This document shows positions 52,727-60,682 of a stretch of DNA of 64,000 nucleotides, piece by piece. Location: NCBI RefSeq assembly GCF_014145675.1, contig NZ_JACGZW010000003.1, positions 124,001 to 188,000 of the forward strand, given 5' to 3'. How positions within the stretch are numbered: the first letter of the stretch is position 1; each line of letters starts with the position of its first letter. Origin of the DNA: Amycolatopsis dendrobii (GTDB lineage Bacteria > Actinomycetota > Actinomycetes > Mycobacteriales > Pseudonocardiaceae). The notes under the pieces are model-generated. The model was not told the origin of the DNA and searched no databases. It saw only the letters and a program-made list of their open reading frames with translations. Made by a program: the position numbers and the translations under genes.

Positions 52727-53710
52727 TCACCGGTCCTCCCCGCTCGCCGAAACGCCGGCGATCGCGGTCCCAGTTTCGTCCGCGCCGTTGGCGTGGTCCA
52801 ACCGCCGCAGGATGACGCCCTCTCGCAGCGCCCAGGGGCAAATCTCCAACTCGGTGAGGGAGAGCGCCCGCATCGCGGCCTGCGCCACCAGCGCGCCTGC
52901 CACGAGCTGATGCGACCGGCTCCCGCTGACGCCTTCCAGCTGGGCCAGATCCGCGGCGGTCATCCGCGAAATGAAGGCGATGAGCTGGCGAAGGGCAGTG
53001 TCGGTGAGCGTACGGCGCACGCGGGGGCCCGCCGCCGAGGGGGCCGCCCCGGTCAGCCGGGCGAGCGAGCGGAACGTCTTGGAAGTCGCCACGACCCGGT
53101 CCGGAAGACCCTGTCCGGCGACCTTCTTCGCGAGCCCGGCGAGCTGGTCCTCGAGCCAGGCCGACGTCGCGACGACCTCGGAGCGCGTGGGCGGGTCGTG
53201 GCGGAAACGGGTGCGGGTGGTCCGCCCGGCTCCCAGCGGAAGCGACTCCGCCAGTTCGGGCTCCTCGTCGCGGCCCATCGCGACCTCGAACGAACCGCCG
53301 CCGATGTCCAGCACCAGCAGTTTCCCGGCCGACCAGCCGTACCACCGGCGCACCGCGAGGAAGGTGAGCCGCGCCTCGTCCTCGCCGGAGAGCACACGCA
53401 GGTTGACGCCGGTCTCGGCGCCCACCCTGGCCAGCACCTTCGCCGAATTCTTCGCCTCGCGGACCGCGGACGTCGCGAACGCCAGCACGTCCTCGCAGCC
53501 GAGCCGCGCGGCCGCGGCCTTGGCCGATTCGACCGCCCGGACCAGGCCGTCCTCGCCGGGACGGCTCAATTCGCCGGAGCCGGTGAGCTGTTCGGCCAGC
53601 CGCAGCATCGTTTTCTCGGAGTGCATCGGGGTCGGGTGGGCGCCACGGTGGGCGTCGACCACGAGCAAGTGGACGGTGTTGGAACCGACGTCGAGTACCC
53701 CTAGGCGCAC
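52727..53710 (-). CDS. ppx: Exopolyphosphatase/pppGpp phosphohydrolase (Ppx, Rv0496-like)
   Basis: A 327-residue ASKHA-fold phosphatase. GVLDVGSNTVHLLVVDAHRG (4-23) is the phosphate-1 motif, FATSAVREAKNS and SGEDEARLTFLAVR follow, and LVLDIGGGSFEVAMGRDEEP is phosphate 2. It lacks the C-terminal HD extension of E. coli Ppx, like the short mycobacterial Ppx1. It degrades polyphosphate and may also act on pppGpp. It lies next to senX3-regX3, which fits phosphate control. Start GTG 53710. Confidence 0.92.
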   Translation of the reverse strand: MRLGVLDVGSNTVHLLVVDAHRGAHPTPMHSEKTMLRLAEQLTGSGELSRPGEDGLVRAVESAKAAAARLGCEDVLAFATSAVREAKNSAKVLARVGAETGVNLRVLSGEDEARLTFLAVRRWYGWSAGKLLVLDIGGGSFEVAMGRDEEPELAESLPLGAGRTTRTRFRHDPPTRSEVVATSAWLEDQLAGLAKKVAGQGLPDRVVATSKTFRSLARLTGAAPSAAGPRVRRTLTDTALRQLIAFISRMTAADLAQLEGVSGSRSHQLVAGALVAQAAMRALSLTELEICPWALREGVILRRLDHANGADETGTAIAGVSASGEDR

Positions 53711-53828
53711 GAGGATTCAGCGTACCGGTCCCAGTGCCAGGTCTCGAAACTGTAACCAACTCCACTCGGATCGACACCAACTCAGCGTGCGCGAACCGGC
53801 ACGGTGTGCGCTGAAACCCGGACAAAAG

Positions 53829-53879
53829 CCGTGAAGGACTCCTTGCGGGAATCAGATTCCCGCAAGGAGTCCTTCACGG
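53829..53879. terminator. Family B palindrome, copy 2: after regX3
   Basis: Perfect 25-bp arms (53829-53853 and 53855-53879) around a single A. It differs from copy 1 mainly by GGACTCC in place of GGGCTCC, with the complementary change in the other arm. It starts 18 nt after the regX3 stop and separates it from ppx. Confidence 0.85.
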
Positions 53880-53897
53880 ACGGAGCGAAAGGGCGGC

Positions 53898-54587
53898 TCA
53901 GGTCTCGAACTTGTAGCCGAGCCCGCGCACGGTCACCAGGTGCCGCGGCGAACCCGGGTCCGGCTCGATCTTCGAGCGGAGCCGCTTCACGTGGACGTCG
54001 AGCGTCTTGGTGTCGCCGACGTAGTCCGCGCCCCACACCCGGTCGATCAGCTGGCCGCGGGTGAGCACCCGGCCGACGTTGCGCAGCAGGTACTCCAGCA
54101 GGTCGAACTCCTTGAGCGGCAACGAAACCTCGCCGCCGTCCACAGTGACCACGTGCCGTTCGACGTCCATCCGCACCGGACCGGCCGACAGCACCAGCGG
54201 CGCGAGTTCGCCGTCGCTGCCCGGCTCGCCGCCGCGGCGCAGCACCGCGCGCACCCGCGCGATCAGCTCGCGCGCGGAGTACGGCTTGGTCACGTAGTCG
54301 TCGGCGCCGAGTTCCAGCCCGACGACCTTGTCGATCTCGCTGTCGCGCGCAGTCACCATGATCACCGGCACCGCGGAGCGCTGCCGGAGCTGCTTGCAGA
54401 CGTCGGTGCCGCTCATCCCGGGCAGCATCAGGTCGAGCAGCACGATGTCGGCGCCGTTGCGGTCGAACTCTTCAAGCGCCTGCTGGCCAGTCACCGCGAC
54501 AGCCGCGGTGAAGCCCTCCTTGCGCAGCAAGAAGGCGAGCGGGTCGGCGAAGGACTCTTCGTCCTCGACTATGAGAACCCTCGTCAC
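53898..54587 (-). CDS. regX3: Response regulator RegX3
   Basis: A 229-residue OmpR/PhoB-type regulator. Receiver: acidic pocket VEDEES, phospho-acceptor D52 in IVLLDLMLPG, T79 in VIMVTARDSE, K101 in VTKPYSARE. The C-terminal winged helix contains LPLKEFDLLEYLLRNVGRVL and DVHVKRLRSKIEPDPGSPRH. In actinobacteria it controls phosphate-starvation genes together with SenX3. GTG 54587 overlaps the senX3 stop by 4 bp. Confidence 0.95.
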   Translation of the reverse strand: MTRVLIVEDEESFADPLAFLLRKEGFTAAVAVTGQQALEEFDRNGADIVLLDLMLPGMSGTDVCKQLRQRSAVPVIMVTARDSEIDKVVGLELGADDYVTKPYSARELIARVRAVLRRGGEPGSDGELAPLVLSAGPVRMDVERHVVTVDGGEVSLPLKEFDLLEYLLRNVGRVLTRGQLIDRVWGADYVGDTKTLDVHVKRLRSKIEPDPGSPRHLVTVRGLGYKFET

Positions 54588-55822
54588 AGGTTTCCTCCAT
54601 GGTCTGGGCTGGAGACTTCCTGCCCGGTTGCCACGAGCCGGGGTGTCCGCTCGGGGGTCTTGTCCGGCCGCGCGGGCGCGGCCTTGCGTGCGGTGTCGGC
54701 GGGTTCGGTGCGCACGTGCGCGGGGATGCGCAGGGTGAACGTCGACCCGGTGCCGGGACGGCTCCACAGGCCGACCGAACCGCCGTGGTTGGCCGCGACG
54801 TGTTTCACGATCGCCAGTCCGAGCCCGGTGCCGCCGGTGGCGCGCGAACGCGCCTTGTCCGCGCGGTAGAAGCGCTCGAACACGCGCTGCTGCTCGTCCT
54901 CGGCGATGCCGATGCCGCGGTCGGTCACCGCGATCTCGACCATGCCGTCGGCGAGCCTGCGCGAGATCGACACCGGGCTGCCCGCCGACGAGTACGCGAC
55001 GGCGTTCTCCAGCAGGTTCGACAGCGCGGTGACCAGCAGCGTCCGGTCGCCCTCGATGAGCAGGCCGCTCGCCGTGTCGGTGGTGATGGTGATGTCGGCG
55101 GATTCCGCGGACAGCGTGGTGCGCCCGAGCGCCTCGCGCACGACGGCGTCGACCTCGACCACGTTGAGGTCCGGCAGCCGTTCGGCGCCCTGGAGGCGGG
55201 ACAGCGCGATGAGTTCGGTGACGAGCTGGCCGAGCCGGGTGGACTCGCGCAGGATCTTGCCGCCGAAGCGGCGGACCTCCTCGACGTCCTCGGCGGCGTC
55301 CAGCACGGCCTCGGTGAGCAGCGCGATCGCGCCGACCGGGGTCTTCAGCTCGTGGCTGACGTTCGCGACGAAATCGCGGCGGACCGCCTCCAGCCGGATC
55401 GCCTCGGAGTGGTCGACGGCCTCGACGACGGTGAACCCGTCGCCGAGCGGCCGGACCTCGCCGAGCACCGCCTCGGGCTGGCGGCGGCCGCGGCTCTCCA
55501 GCGGCGAGAGGTCGACCTCCATCGGCTCGTCGGTCTCGACCACCTGCTCGGCGGCCTTGCGCGCCCGCGGATCGGCCTGGTTCACCCGAACCAGGCCGAG
55601 CTCGTACGCCCGCGGGTTGTGCAGCACGAGGTCGCCGAACCGGTTGAGCACGATGACGCCGTTGTTGGAAGAGCGGATCAGCCGTTCGAGCAGCTCCGCG
55701 ACGGTGGGGCCGGTAGGCCGGGCCGCCTCGCGCCGGGCGCGCGCCCTGGCCGCGAGGAAACCGGCGACCGCGCCGACGACAAGCGCGCCGATGGCCGTCA
55801 GCAGGACAACAGGCGTGGTCAC
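54584..55822 (-). CDS. senX3: Sensor histidine kinase SenX3
   Basis: A 412-residue kinase. One N-terminal membrane helix (VVLLTAIGALVVGAVAGFLA), a PAS-like domain (about 40-140), the H box RDFVANVSHELKTPVGAIAL with H157, and N, G1, F and G2 boxes (LLENAVAYSS, VTDRGIGIAEDEQ, VFERFYRADKARS, GTGLGLAIVKHVAA). M. tuberculosis SenX3 is a phosphate-responsive kinase. It is translated upstream of and coupled to regX3. Confidence 0.95.
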   Translation of the reverse strand: MTTPVVLLTAIGALVVGAVAGFLAARARARREAARPTGPTVAELLERLIRSSNNGVIVLNRFGDLVLHNPRAYELGLVRVNQADPRARKAAEQVVETDEPMEVDLSPLESRGRRQPEAVLGEVRPLGDGFTVVEAVDHSEAIRLEAVRRDFVANVSHELKTPVGAIALLTEAVLDAAEDVEEVRRFGGKILRESTRLGQLVTELIALSRLQGAERLPDLNVVEVDAVVREALGRTTLSAESADITITTDTASGLLIEGDRTLLVTALSNLLENAVAYSSAGSPVSISRRLADGMVEIAVTDRGIGIAEDEQQRVFERFYRADKARSRATGGTGLGLAIVKHVAANHGGSVGLWSRPGTGSTFTLRIPAHVRTEPADTARKAAPARPDKTPERTPRLVATGQEVSSPDHGGNL

Positions 55823-55972
55823 GGGGGAATCGTAAGCATCCCGGTAGCCTTCCGGCCTAGTCCTGGAAGCCCTGTCGTGAGGCGAGTGACACCTGAGGGG
55901 TACATATTCGCCTCGGGGTCAGGCCCCGTTCACCCGATCGAGATGTTCCGGCCAAATCGACGCGCTCGGCCT

Positions 55973-56851
55973 TCAGCGCATTTCAAGGGTCTTGAGGTCC
56001 TCGTCGGTCAGTTTGAGCGCTGCCGCGGCGACGTTCTGTTCCAGGTGTGCGGGGTCACTCGTACCGGGGATCGCCAGCACGTGCGGGCCCTGCGCGAGGG
56101 TCCACGCCAGCCGCACTTGAGCGTCCGTCGCCTCGTGCCGCCGCGCAACCTCGGCGACCCGCTCGCCCGCGTCGGACTGTCCACTCGCGACCGCGAAGAA
56201 CGGCACGAACGCCACGCCCTGTTCGCCGCACCGCCGCAGCAGTTCGTCGTCCTCGCGGCGGGCGGAGAGGCCGTACTGGTTTTGCACGCACACCACCGGC
56301 GCGATCGCCTGCGCCTCGGCGAGGTGTTCGGCGCTGACGTTGGAAATCCCGAGCTCGCCGATCAGCCCCTCGGTGCGCAATTCGGCCAGTGCGCCGAAGT
56401 GCTCGGCGAGCGAGCCGGTGCCGCGGTCGAGACCGGTGCCGATGCGCAGGTTGACCACGTCGATGTGGTCGCGGCCGAGTTCGCGCAGGTTCTGCTCGAC
56501 CTGGCCGCGCAGTTCGTCGGGACGGGCGAACGGCCGGAACTGGCCGGTTTCGTCGCGGGACGGGCCGACCTTGGTGGTCAGCACGAGGTCGTCGCCGTAC
56601 GGGGCGAGCGCGGCCTTGATCAACGCGTTGGCCGACCAGGTCGTGCCGAAGTAGAACGCGGCGGTGTCGATGTGGTTCACGCCCAGTTCCACAGCGCGAC
56701 GCAGCACCGAGATCGCGCGGTCGGCGTCGATCGGCGCGGCCGGGTCGAGCGAACCGCCGAGCCGCATCGAACCGAAGCCGAGCCGGTTGACGGTGCGCGA
56801 GCCGAGCTGCCAGGTGCCCGCGGCAGCGGCGGGAAGTGTCGTTTCGGTCAT
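55973..56851 (-). CDS. Aldo/keto reductase
   Basis: A 292-residue AKR barrel. RLGFGSMRLGGSLDPAAPID is the N-terminal motif, HIDTAAFYFGTTWSANALIK holds D62 and Y67 of the tetrad, LVLTTKVGPSR supplies the lysine, and LGISNVSAEHLAEAQ is characteristic. The catalytic histidine position reads NLRIGTG rather than the usual LHW/H pattern, as in many AKR12-like proteins. Divergent from a LuxR-type regulator with a palindrome between; probably its target. Not present between senX3 and gpm1 in M. tuberculosis. Confidence 0.85.
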   Translation of the reverse strand: MTETTLPAAAAGTWQLGSRTVNRLGFGSMRLGGSLDPAAPIDADRAISVLRRAVELGVNHIDTAAFYFGTTWSANALIKAALAPYGDDLVLTTKVGPSRDETGQFRPFARPDELRGQVEQNLRELGRDHIDVVNLRIGTGLDRGTGSLAEHFGALAELRTEGLIGELGISNVSAEHLAEAQAIAPVVCVQNQYGLSARREDDELLRRCGEQGVAFVPFFAVASGQSDAGERVAEVARRHEATDAQVRLAWTLAQGPHVLAIPGTSDPAHLEQNVAAAALKLTDEDLKTLEMR

Positions 56852-56889
56852 GTCTCCAGCGTGCTTCGCGACCGGCCGCCGCGGCGGGT

Positions 56890-56907
56890 TTGGCAGCAAG
56901 CTGCCAA
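56890..56907. promoter_or_regulatory. Operator palindrome between AKR and regulator genes
   Basis: TTGGCAGCAAGCTGCCAA, perfect 8-bp arms with an AA spacer, 38 nt before the aldo/keto reductase start and 19 nt before the regulator GTG. It is the likely binding site of the regulator encoded at 56927. Confidence 0.7.
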
Positions 56908-56926
56908 CGCGGGAACACTGGACGAC

Positions 56927-57553
56927 GTGCCCCGAGCCGAGGAAATCGCGAACATCCGCGACGAGCGGGAACTGGTCGAACGCGCCGGCCACCTGCTCGC
57001 CGGAGCCGACGAGTTCGCCTGCGCCGCGAACGACTTGCACACCTGGTCCGCGATGCAGAAATTCGCCAGGGAGCTGCCGAAGGAACGGAAACTCCGGGTC
57101 CGCAAGGTCTACCTGGCGCGGGTCATGCTCGACCCGGCCGGCGCCGAGCACTTGCGGACGCTGCACGAGCTCGGCGCGGAAGTCCGGATCAGCGACCACG
57201 AGATCAACGAGACGATCCTGCTCGACGGCCGCGTCGCCATCCTCGCCGCCGGTCCCGGCTACAACGTCGTGACCGCACCGGATCTGGTGCGCGGCATCTC
57301 GTCGCTGTTCGAGGCCGCCTGGCGCTCGTCGACTGCGATGGAGGCGTACGAGACGCGGTTCGCCGAATTGCGGCAGTACACGCCGCAGCTGCTGGACCTG
57401 CTGTCTTCCGGTTCCACGGACGAGAAGGCGGCCCGGGCGATGGGCGTCGGGCTGCGGACGTACCGTCGGCGGGTGGCCGAATTGATGGATGTTCTGGGTG
57501 CGACGTCGCGGTTCCAAGCGGGTGCTCTCGCGAGGGAGGCGGGCCTGCTGTGA
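56927..57553 (+). CDS. LuxR-type HTH regulator with phospholipase-D-like sensor domain
   Basis: A 208-residue regulator from GTG 56927. The N-terminal ~140 residues (LLAGADEFACAANDLHTWSA, RKVYLARVMLDPAGAEHLRT, ETILLDGRVAILAAGPGYNV) look like the TrmB/PLD-like sensor found in some actinobacterial LuxR proteins; the C-terminus (LLDLLSSGSTDEKAARAMGV, GLRTYRRRVAELMDVLGATS) is the LuxR HTH. Weak RBS, possibly leaderless. Its stop overlaps the lipoprotein start by 4 bp. Confidence 0.75.
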   Translation: MPRAEEIANIRDERELVERAGHLLAGADEFACAANDLHTWSAMQKFARELPKERKLRVRKVYLARVMLDPAGAEHLRTLHELGAEVRISDHEINETILLDGRVAILAAGPGYNVVTAPDLVRGISSLFEAAWRSSTAMEAYETRFAELRQYTPQLLDLLSSGSTDEKAARAMGVGLRTYRRRVAELMDVLGATSRFQAGALAREAGLL

Positions 57554-58455
57554 GGCGCGCTGTGCTCGCCGCGGCCTTGCTCACCGCGGGATGCGCCGCG
57601 TCCCAGCAAGCCGCGCCGCCCGCGTCTGCTCCCGCTCCCGCGAATGTGGCCTATGTGGACGCCAAGGCGACCAGCGACGCGGTGTCCGGCGTCAAAAAGG
57701 CCGTGGAGACGGCGTTCAGCTACGACTCCACGAAACCGGACGAGGTCGCGAAAACCGAGCAGGAGTACCTGACCGGCGGGGCTCGCGCGCAGTTCGACAA
57801 GACCTTCGCCGAGGTCCGCACCGAGCCGGTGACCACGCAGACGCAGGTCATCGAGACCGGTCTTGCCGAGCTGACCCCGGAGCACGCGCGGATGCTGGTG
57901 GTCGCCGCGCAGCACAGCAAGCGCCCCGACGGAGCCAAGAACCAGAGCGTCGCGCTGATTTTGGTCACCGCGGGCAAGGCGAACGGGCACTGGCAGCTGG
58001 AGGATCTGAACTTCGACCCGCGCGGCCAGCTCACCGCCGCCCCGAGCCCCGCGGGCGGCCTCGCCGCGGCCCGCGACGCCGCAGTCGACGCGGCTGTCCG
58101 GGACGGCGGGATCCTGATGACCATCGATCCGAAGGACATCGACGGCGGCTACGCGAAGTGGGAAAACGTGGCCGCCGAACCGCTGGCGTCGCAGTTCCGG
58201 CTGACCCGGCAGGAGACCATCGACAGCATCCGCAAAACCGGGAAGAAGGCGACCTTCGGCGCGGATTCGACCGCCGCGCTGACCGAACTCAGCCCGGACG
58301 GGACGAAGGCGGCGGCGGTGCTGTCGGCGTTGGTAACGACGAGCGGCGGCCAGAACCCGGGGGAAAACCGGCTGCCGGTCCACCTGGACCTCGTCCGGCA
58401 GGGCACGGAGTGGAAGGTGTCCGGAATCAAGGCGTTTTCCAGCGAGGGCTCGTGA
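57550..58455 (+). CDS. Lipoprotein with two tandem Mce-associated-like domains
   Basis: A 301-residue lipoprotein from GTG 57550; the lipobox is LTAGC (lipid on C15). The body consists of two similar halves: ETGLAELTPEHARMLVVAAQ with HWQLEDLNF, and TAALTELSPDGTKAAAVLSA with EWKVSGIKAF, each preceded by a helical segment as in Mce-associated membrane proteins. The stop codon lies inside a family A palindrome. It is coupled to the upstream regulator gene. Function unknown; could serve transport or envelope processes. Confidence 0.75.
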   Translation: MRRAVLAAALLTAGCAASQQAAPPASAPAPANVAYVDAKATSDAVSGVKKAVETAFSYDSTKPDEVAKTEQEYLTGGARAQFDKTFAEVRTEPVTTQTQVIETGLAELTPEHARMLVVAAQHSKRPDGAKNQSVALILVTAGKANGHWQLEDLNFDPRGQLTAAPSPAGGLAAARDAAVDAAVRDGGILMTIDPKDIDGGYAKWENVAAEPLASQFRLTRQETIDSIRKTGKKATFGADSTAALTELSPDGTKAAAVLSALVTTSGGQNPGENRLPVHLDLVRQGTEWKVSGIKAFSSEGS

Positions 58456-58493
58456 GCGGCGATCGCGGTTAGAACCGCGACGAACACTCACGA
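58450..58493. terminator. Family A palindrome, copy 5: overlaps lipoprotein stop
   Basis: Arms 58450-58470 and 58473-58493 (5 mismatches of 21). The core reads GGTTAGAACC, the reverse complement of the core in copies 1-4, so this copy is in the opposite orientation. The left arm contains the last codon and TGA of the lipoprotein gene. Confidence 0.75.
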
Positions 58494-58555
58494 CCCCCAA
58501 CCCGCGCAAGCAGCCCTGCCCGACCCCGCCGGACTGCGGCCTGCCCGGCCGTGCG

Positions 58556-58597
58556 CGTGAGGGGCATCGCCGGCGAGAACCGGCGACGCCCCTCACG
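58556..58597. terminator. Hairpin after gpmA, family A-like
   Basis: 18-bp arms (58556-58573 and 58580-58597, one G:T mismatch) with a 6-nt loop. It begins CGTGAG and ends CTCACG with CCGG at the loop edge, like family A elements, but the loop is CGAGAA. It lies 21 nt past the gpmA stop on the minus strand and faces copy 5. Confidence 0.75.
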
Positions 58598-58618
58598 AAA
58601 ACACAAGCGGCAGAGACC

Positions 58619-59368
58619 TCAGCGGCCCTGGTTCGCCACCGCGGCGGCGGCTTCCTTCGCCGCCTCCGGGTCGAGGTACTCGCCGCCCGCCTTGACCGGC
58701 TTGAGGTCCGCGGTCAGGTCGTAGCGCAGCGGGATGCCGGTCGGGATGTTCAGCGCGGCGATGGCGTCGTCGGAGATCCCGTCGAGGTGCTTGACCAGCG
58801 CGCGCAGCGAGTTGCCGTGCGCGGCGACCAGCACGGTGCGGCCGGCCCGCAGGTCGGGGACGATCGCCGACTCCCAGTACGGCAGCAGCCGGGCCACGAC
58901 GTCCTTCAGGCATTCCGTCAGCGGGGCCTGGTCGCCGAGGTCGGCGTACCGCGCGTCGCCCGCCTGGCTGAACTCGTCCTTCGGGTCGATAGCCGGCGGC
59001 GGCGTGTCGTACGAGCGGCGCCAGAGCATGAACTGCTCCTCGCCGAACTCGTCCAGCGTCTGCTTCTTGTTCTTGCCCTGCAGCGCGCCGTAGTGCCGCT
59101 CGTTGAGCCGCCAGTCGCGCTTGACCGGGATCCAGTGCCGGTCGGCGGCGTCGAGGGCGATGTTCGCCGTGCTGATCGCCCGGCGCAGCAGCGACGTGTG
59201 CACCACGTCCGGCAGCAGCCCCGCCTCGGCGAGCAGCTGCCCGCCCTGGCGGGCTTCGCGCTCGCCGGTCTCCGAAAGGGGCACGTCCACCCAGCCGGTG
59301 AACAGGTTTTCCGCGTTCCACGTGCTCTGTCCGTGCCGCAGCAGCACCAGGGTCCCAAGTTCGGCCAT
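58619..59368 (-). CDS. gpmA: 2,3-bisphosphoglycerate-dependent phosphoglycerate mutase
   Basis: A 249-residue glycolytic mutase. [20 protein letters not shown] (8-27) carries the phosphohistidine, [20 protein letters not shown] and [20 protein letters not shown] are typical of dPGM, and [19 protein letters not shown] supplies the second histidine. ATG 59368 gives the standard N-terminus. In M. tuberculosis gpm1 lies directly beside senX3; here a small gene group separates them. Confidence 0.95.
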   Translation of the reverse strand: MAELGTLVLLRHGQSTWNAENLFTGWVDVPLSETGEREARQGGQLLAEAGLLPDVVHTSLLRRAISTANIALDAADRHWIPVKRDWRLNERHYGALQGKNKKQTLDEFGEEQFMLWRRSYDTPPPAIDPKDEFSQAGDARYADLGDQAPLTECLKDVVARLLPYWESAIVPDLRAGRTVLVAAHGNSLRALVKHLDGISDDAIAALNIPTGIPLRYDLTADLKPVKAGGEYLDPEAAKEAAAAVANQGR

Positions 59369-59645
59369 GGGCACCAGCCTGCCAGAGCGCGCGAGCGCTG
59401 CCAGTAGTGCGTCCACCCCTCTACCCAGAGTGCGTTACCCGGAAGTAACACCTTCACCCGGCACGCAGCCGGGTTGCCGACAAGCAGGCCAAAGAGTGCA
59501 AGGCGCTGCACACTGTTATCCCCGTGAGTGAATTTCACTCGAACGGAGTAACCAGTAGTCTTGTGATTACTGGTCGACATCTGACAGGTTGGGCATGTCC
59601 CGCTCAGCCGGATTCCACGCACTCCCGGCTGATCACGGGCAGTGA
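59369..59645. other. Upstream region of gpmA with two inverted repeats
   Basis: Non-coding. It contains GAGTGAATTTCACTC (59526-59540, 7-bp arms around one T) and a 10-bp stem-loop (59551-59560 and 59565-59574, one G:T pair, TTGT loop). The area is clearly less GC-rich than average, as expected for a promoter. These may be operator sites for gpmA; no regulator can be named. Confidence 0.5.
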
Positions 59646-59677
59646 CCGCGGCTCGTCTCCCCCCTGCCGAGCCGCGG
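59646..59677. terminator. GC-rich hairpin between gpmA and DUF4349 gene
   Basis: CCGCGGCTCG and its exact complement (59646-59655 and 59668-59677) with a 12-nt C-rich loop. It lies ~110 nt beyond the DUF4349 stop on the minus strand and may be a second, backup terminator. Confidence 0.55.
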
Positions 59678-59734
59678 CCCGCCGGCCCCGTTGGCATCCC
59701 CCTCGTCACCGGGTCCAGCAGGCGGGACCTGCAG

Positions 59735-59780
59735 CGGGACGGCTCGAGATCGCGACTCCCCCCTCCCTCGAGCCGTTCCG
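59735..59780. terminator. Hairpin terminator after DUF4349 gene
   Basis: 14-bp arms (59735-59748 and 59767-59780, one mismatch) with an 18-nt C-rich loop; it begins 8 nt after the stop codon of the DUF4349 lipoprotein gene on the minus strand. Confidence 0.7.
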
Positions 59781-59788
59781 CCAGCCCC

Positions 59789-60616
59789 TCACTCCGCGGG
59801 CTTGGCCCGGTGCCGCCGCCGGAACCACCAGAACACCGCGCCCGCCGGAATCCCGAACGCGATCAGGAACGGCAGCGCCGCGCCCAGCACCCGCACCAGC
59901 CCGTTGCAGAACGCGACGAACGCGTCCCATCCCCCGGACAGCCCGGAAAAGAAGCCGCCCGCCGGTGCCGCGGGAGCCTCCTGCTTCGTCACCGACAGCG
60001 ACACGGTCGCCATCGCGACCTGCCCGGCCAGCGAAGCCTGCTGCCGCTCCAGCGATTCCAGCGTGGCCTGCCTGCTGGTCAGCTCGCTCTCAACGGACGC
60101 GATTTCGGACACCGATTGCGCCTTCGCCAGCAGCGCGCGCATCCGGTCGACACTCGCCCGCTGGGTCGCCAGCCGCGCGTCCACGTCGACCACCTGCGCG
60201 GTGACGTCCTGCGCGCTGATCTCCCGCCGCTTCACCTGGCCGAGGCCGCTGAGCTGGTCGAGCACGCCGTCGAGTTTCTCCGCGGGCACCGCCAGGGTCA
60301 GCGACGCGGAATCGTCCGTCGCGCTCTCCTGGCCGGGATATCCGCCCGCACCTGTCGCGATCGCCTTGGCGCGGGACAGGACGTCATCGGTCTTCGGCGT
60401 GGTCAGTTCCAGCCGTGCGCTGCGCGCCAGCTTGCGATCGGTCGCGCCGGGCGCGGGCACTGACGCCTGCGCGTTGCCCTGTTTGGGCGCAGCCCCCTCC
60501 TGCTGCGGCGCGGATGCGACAGCCGACCTCGCCGAGTCCGCGCTGGTGCCGCCGCTGCATCCGGCCAGCAGCACCAGCGCGGCGCCCGCGAGCACGCATC
60601 TCCATCGAGTCCGCAT
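59789..60616 (-). CDS. DUF4349 lipoprotein
   Basis: A 275-residue protein: lipobox LLAGC (lipid at C20), Ala/Gly/Ser-rich linker (21-55), the DUF4349 beta domain (RSARLELTTPKTDDVLSRAK, SLTLAVPAEKLDGVLDQLSG), a coiled coil (about 140-195, RMRALLAKAQSVSEIASVES), and a C-terminal membrane helix (GAALPFLIAFGIPAGAVFWW) with a basic end. Anchored outside the cell by lipid and helix. Function unknown. Confidence 0.85.
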   Translation of the reverse strand: MRTRWRCVLAGAALVLLAGCSGGTSADSARSAVASAPQQEGAAPKQGNAQASVPAPGATDRKLARSARLELTTPKTDDVLSRAKAIATGAGGYPGQESATDDSASLTLAVPAEKLDGVLDQLSGLGQVKRREISAQDVTAQVVDVDARLATQRASVDRMRALLAKAQSVSEIASVESELTSRQATLESLERQQASLAGQVAMATVSLSVTKQEAPAAPAGGFFSGLSGGWDAFVAFCNGLVRVLGAALPFLIAFGIPAGAVFWWFRRRHRAKPAE

Positions 60617-60682
60617 TCCGGTCTCCCTCCAGTCGTCGGCGGTGAGACGAAACGACGGGGGAAAGCCGTTGCACGGAATCGG

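Noticed and set aside
55925-55950. Candidate PHO/RegX3 box (GTTCACC at 55929) upstream of senX3
   Set aside because: Only one GTTCACC heptamer; the second unit 11 bp away does not match the direct-repeat consensus.
59594-59644. A 16-codon + strand frame resembling a leader peptide
   Set aside because: No + strand gene follows it and no RBS is present; the flanking genes are both on the minus strand.
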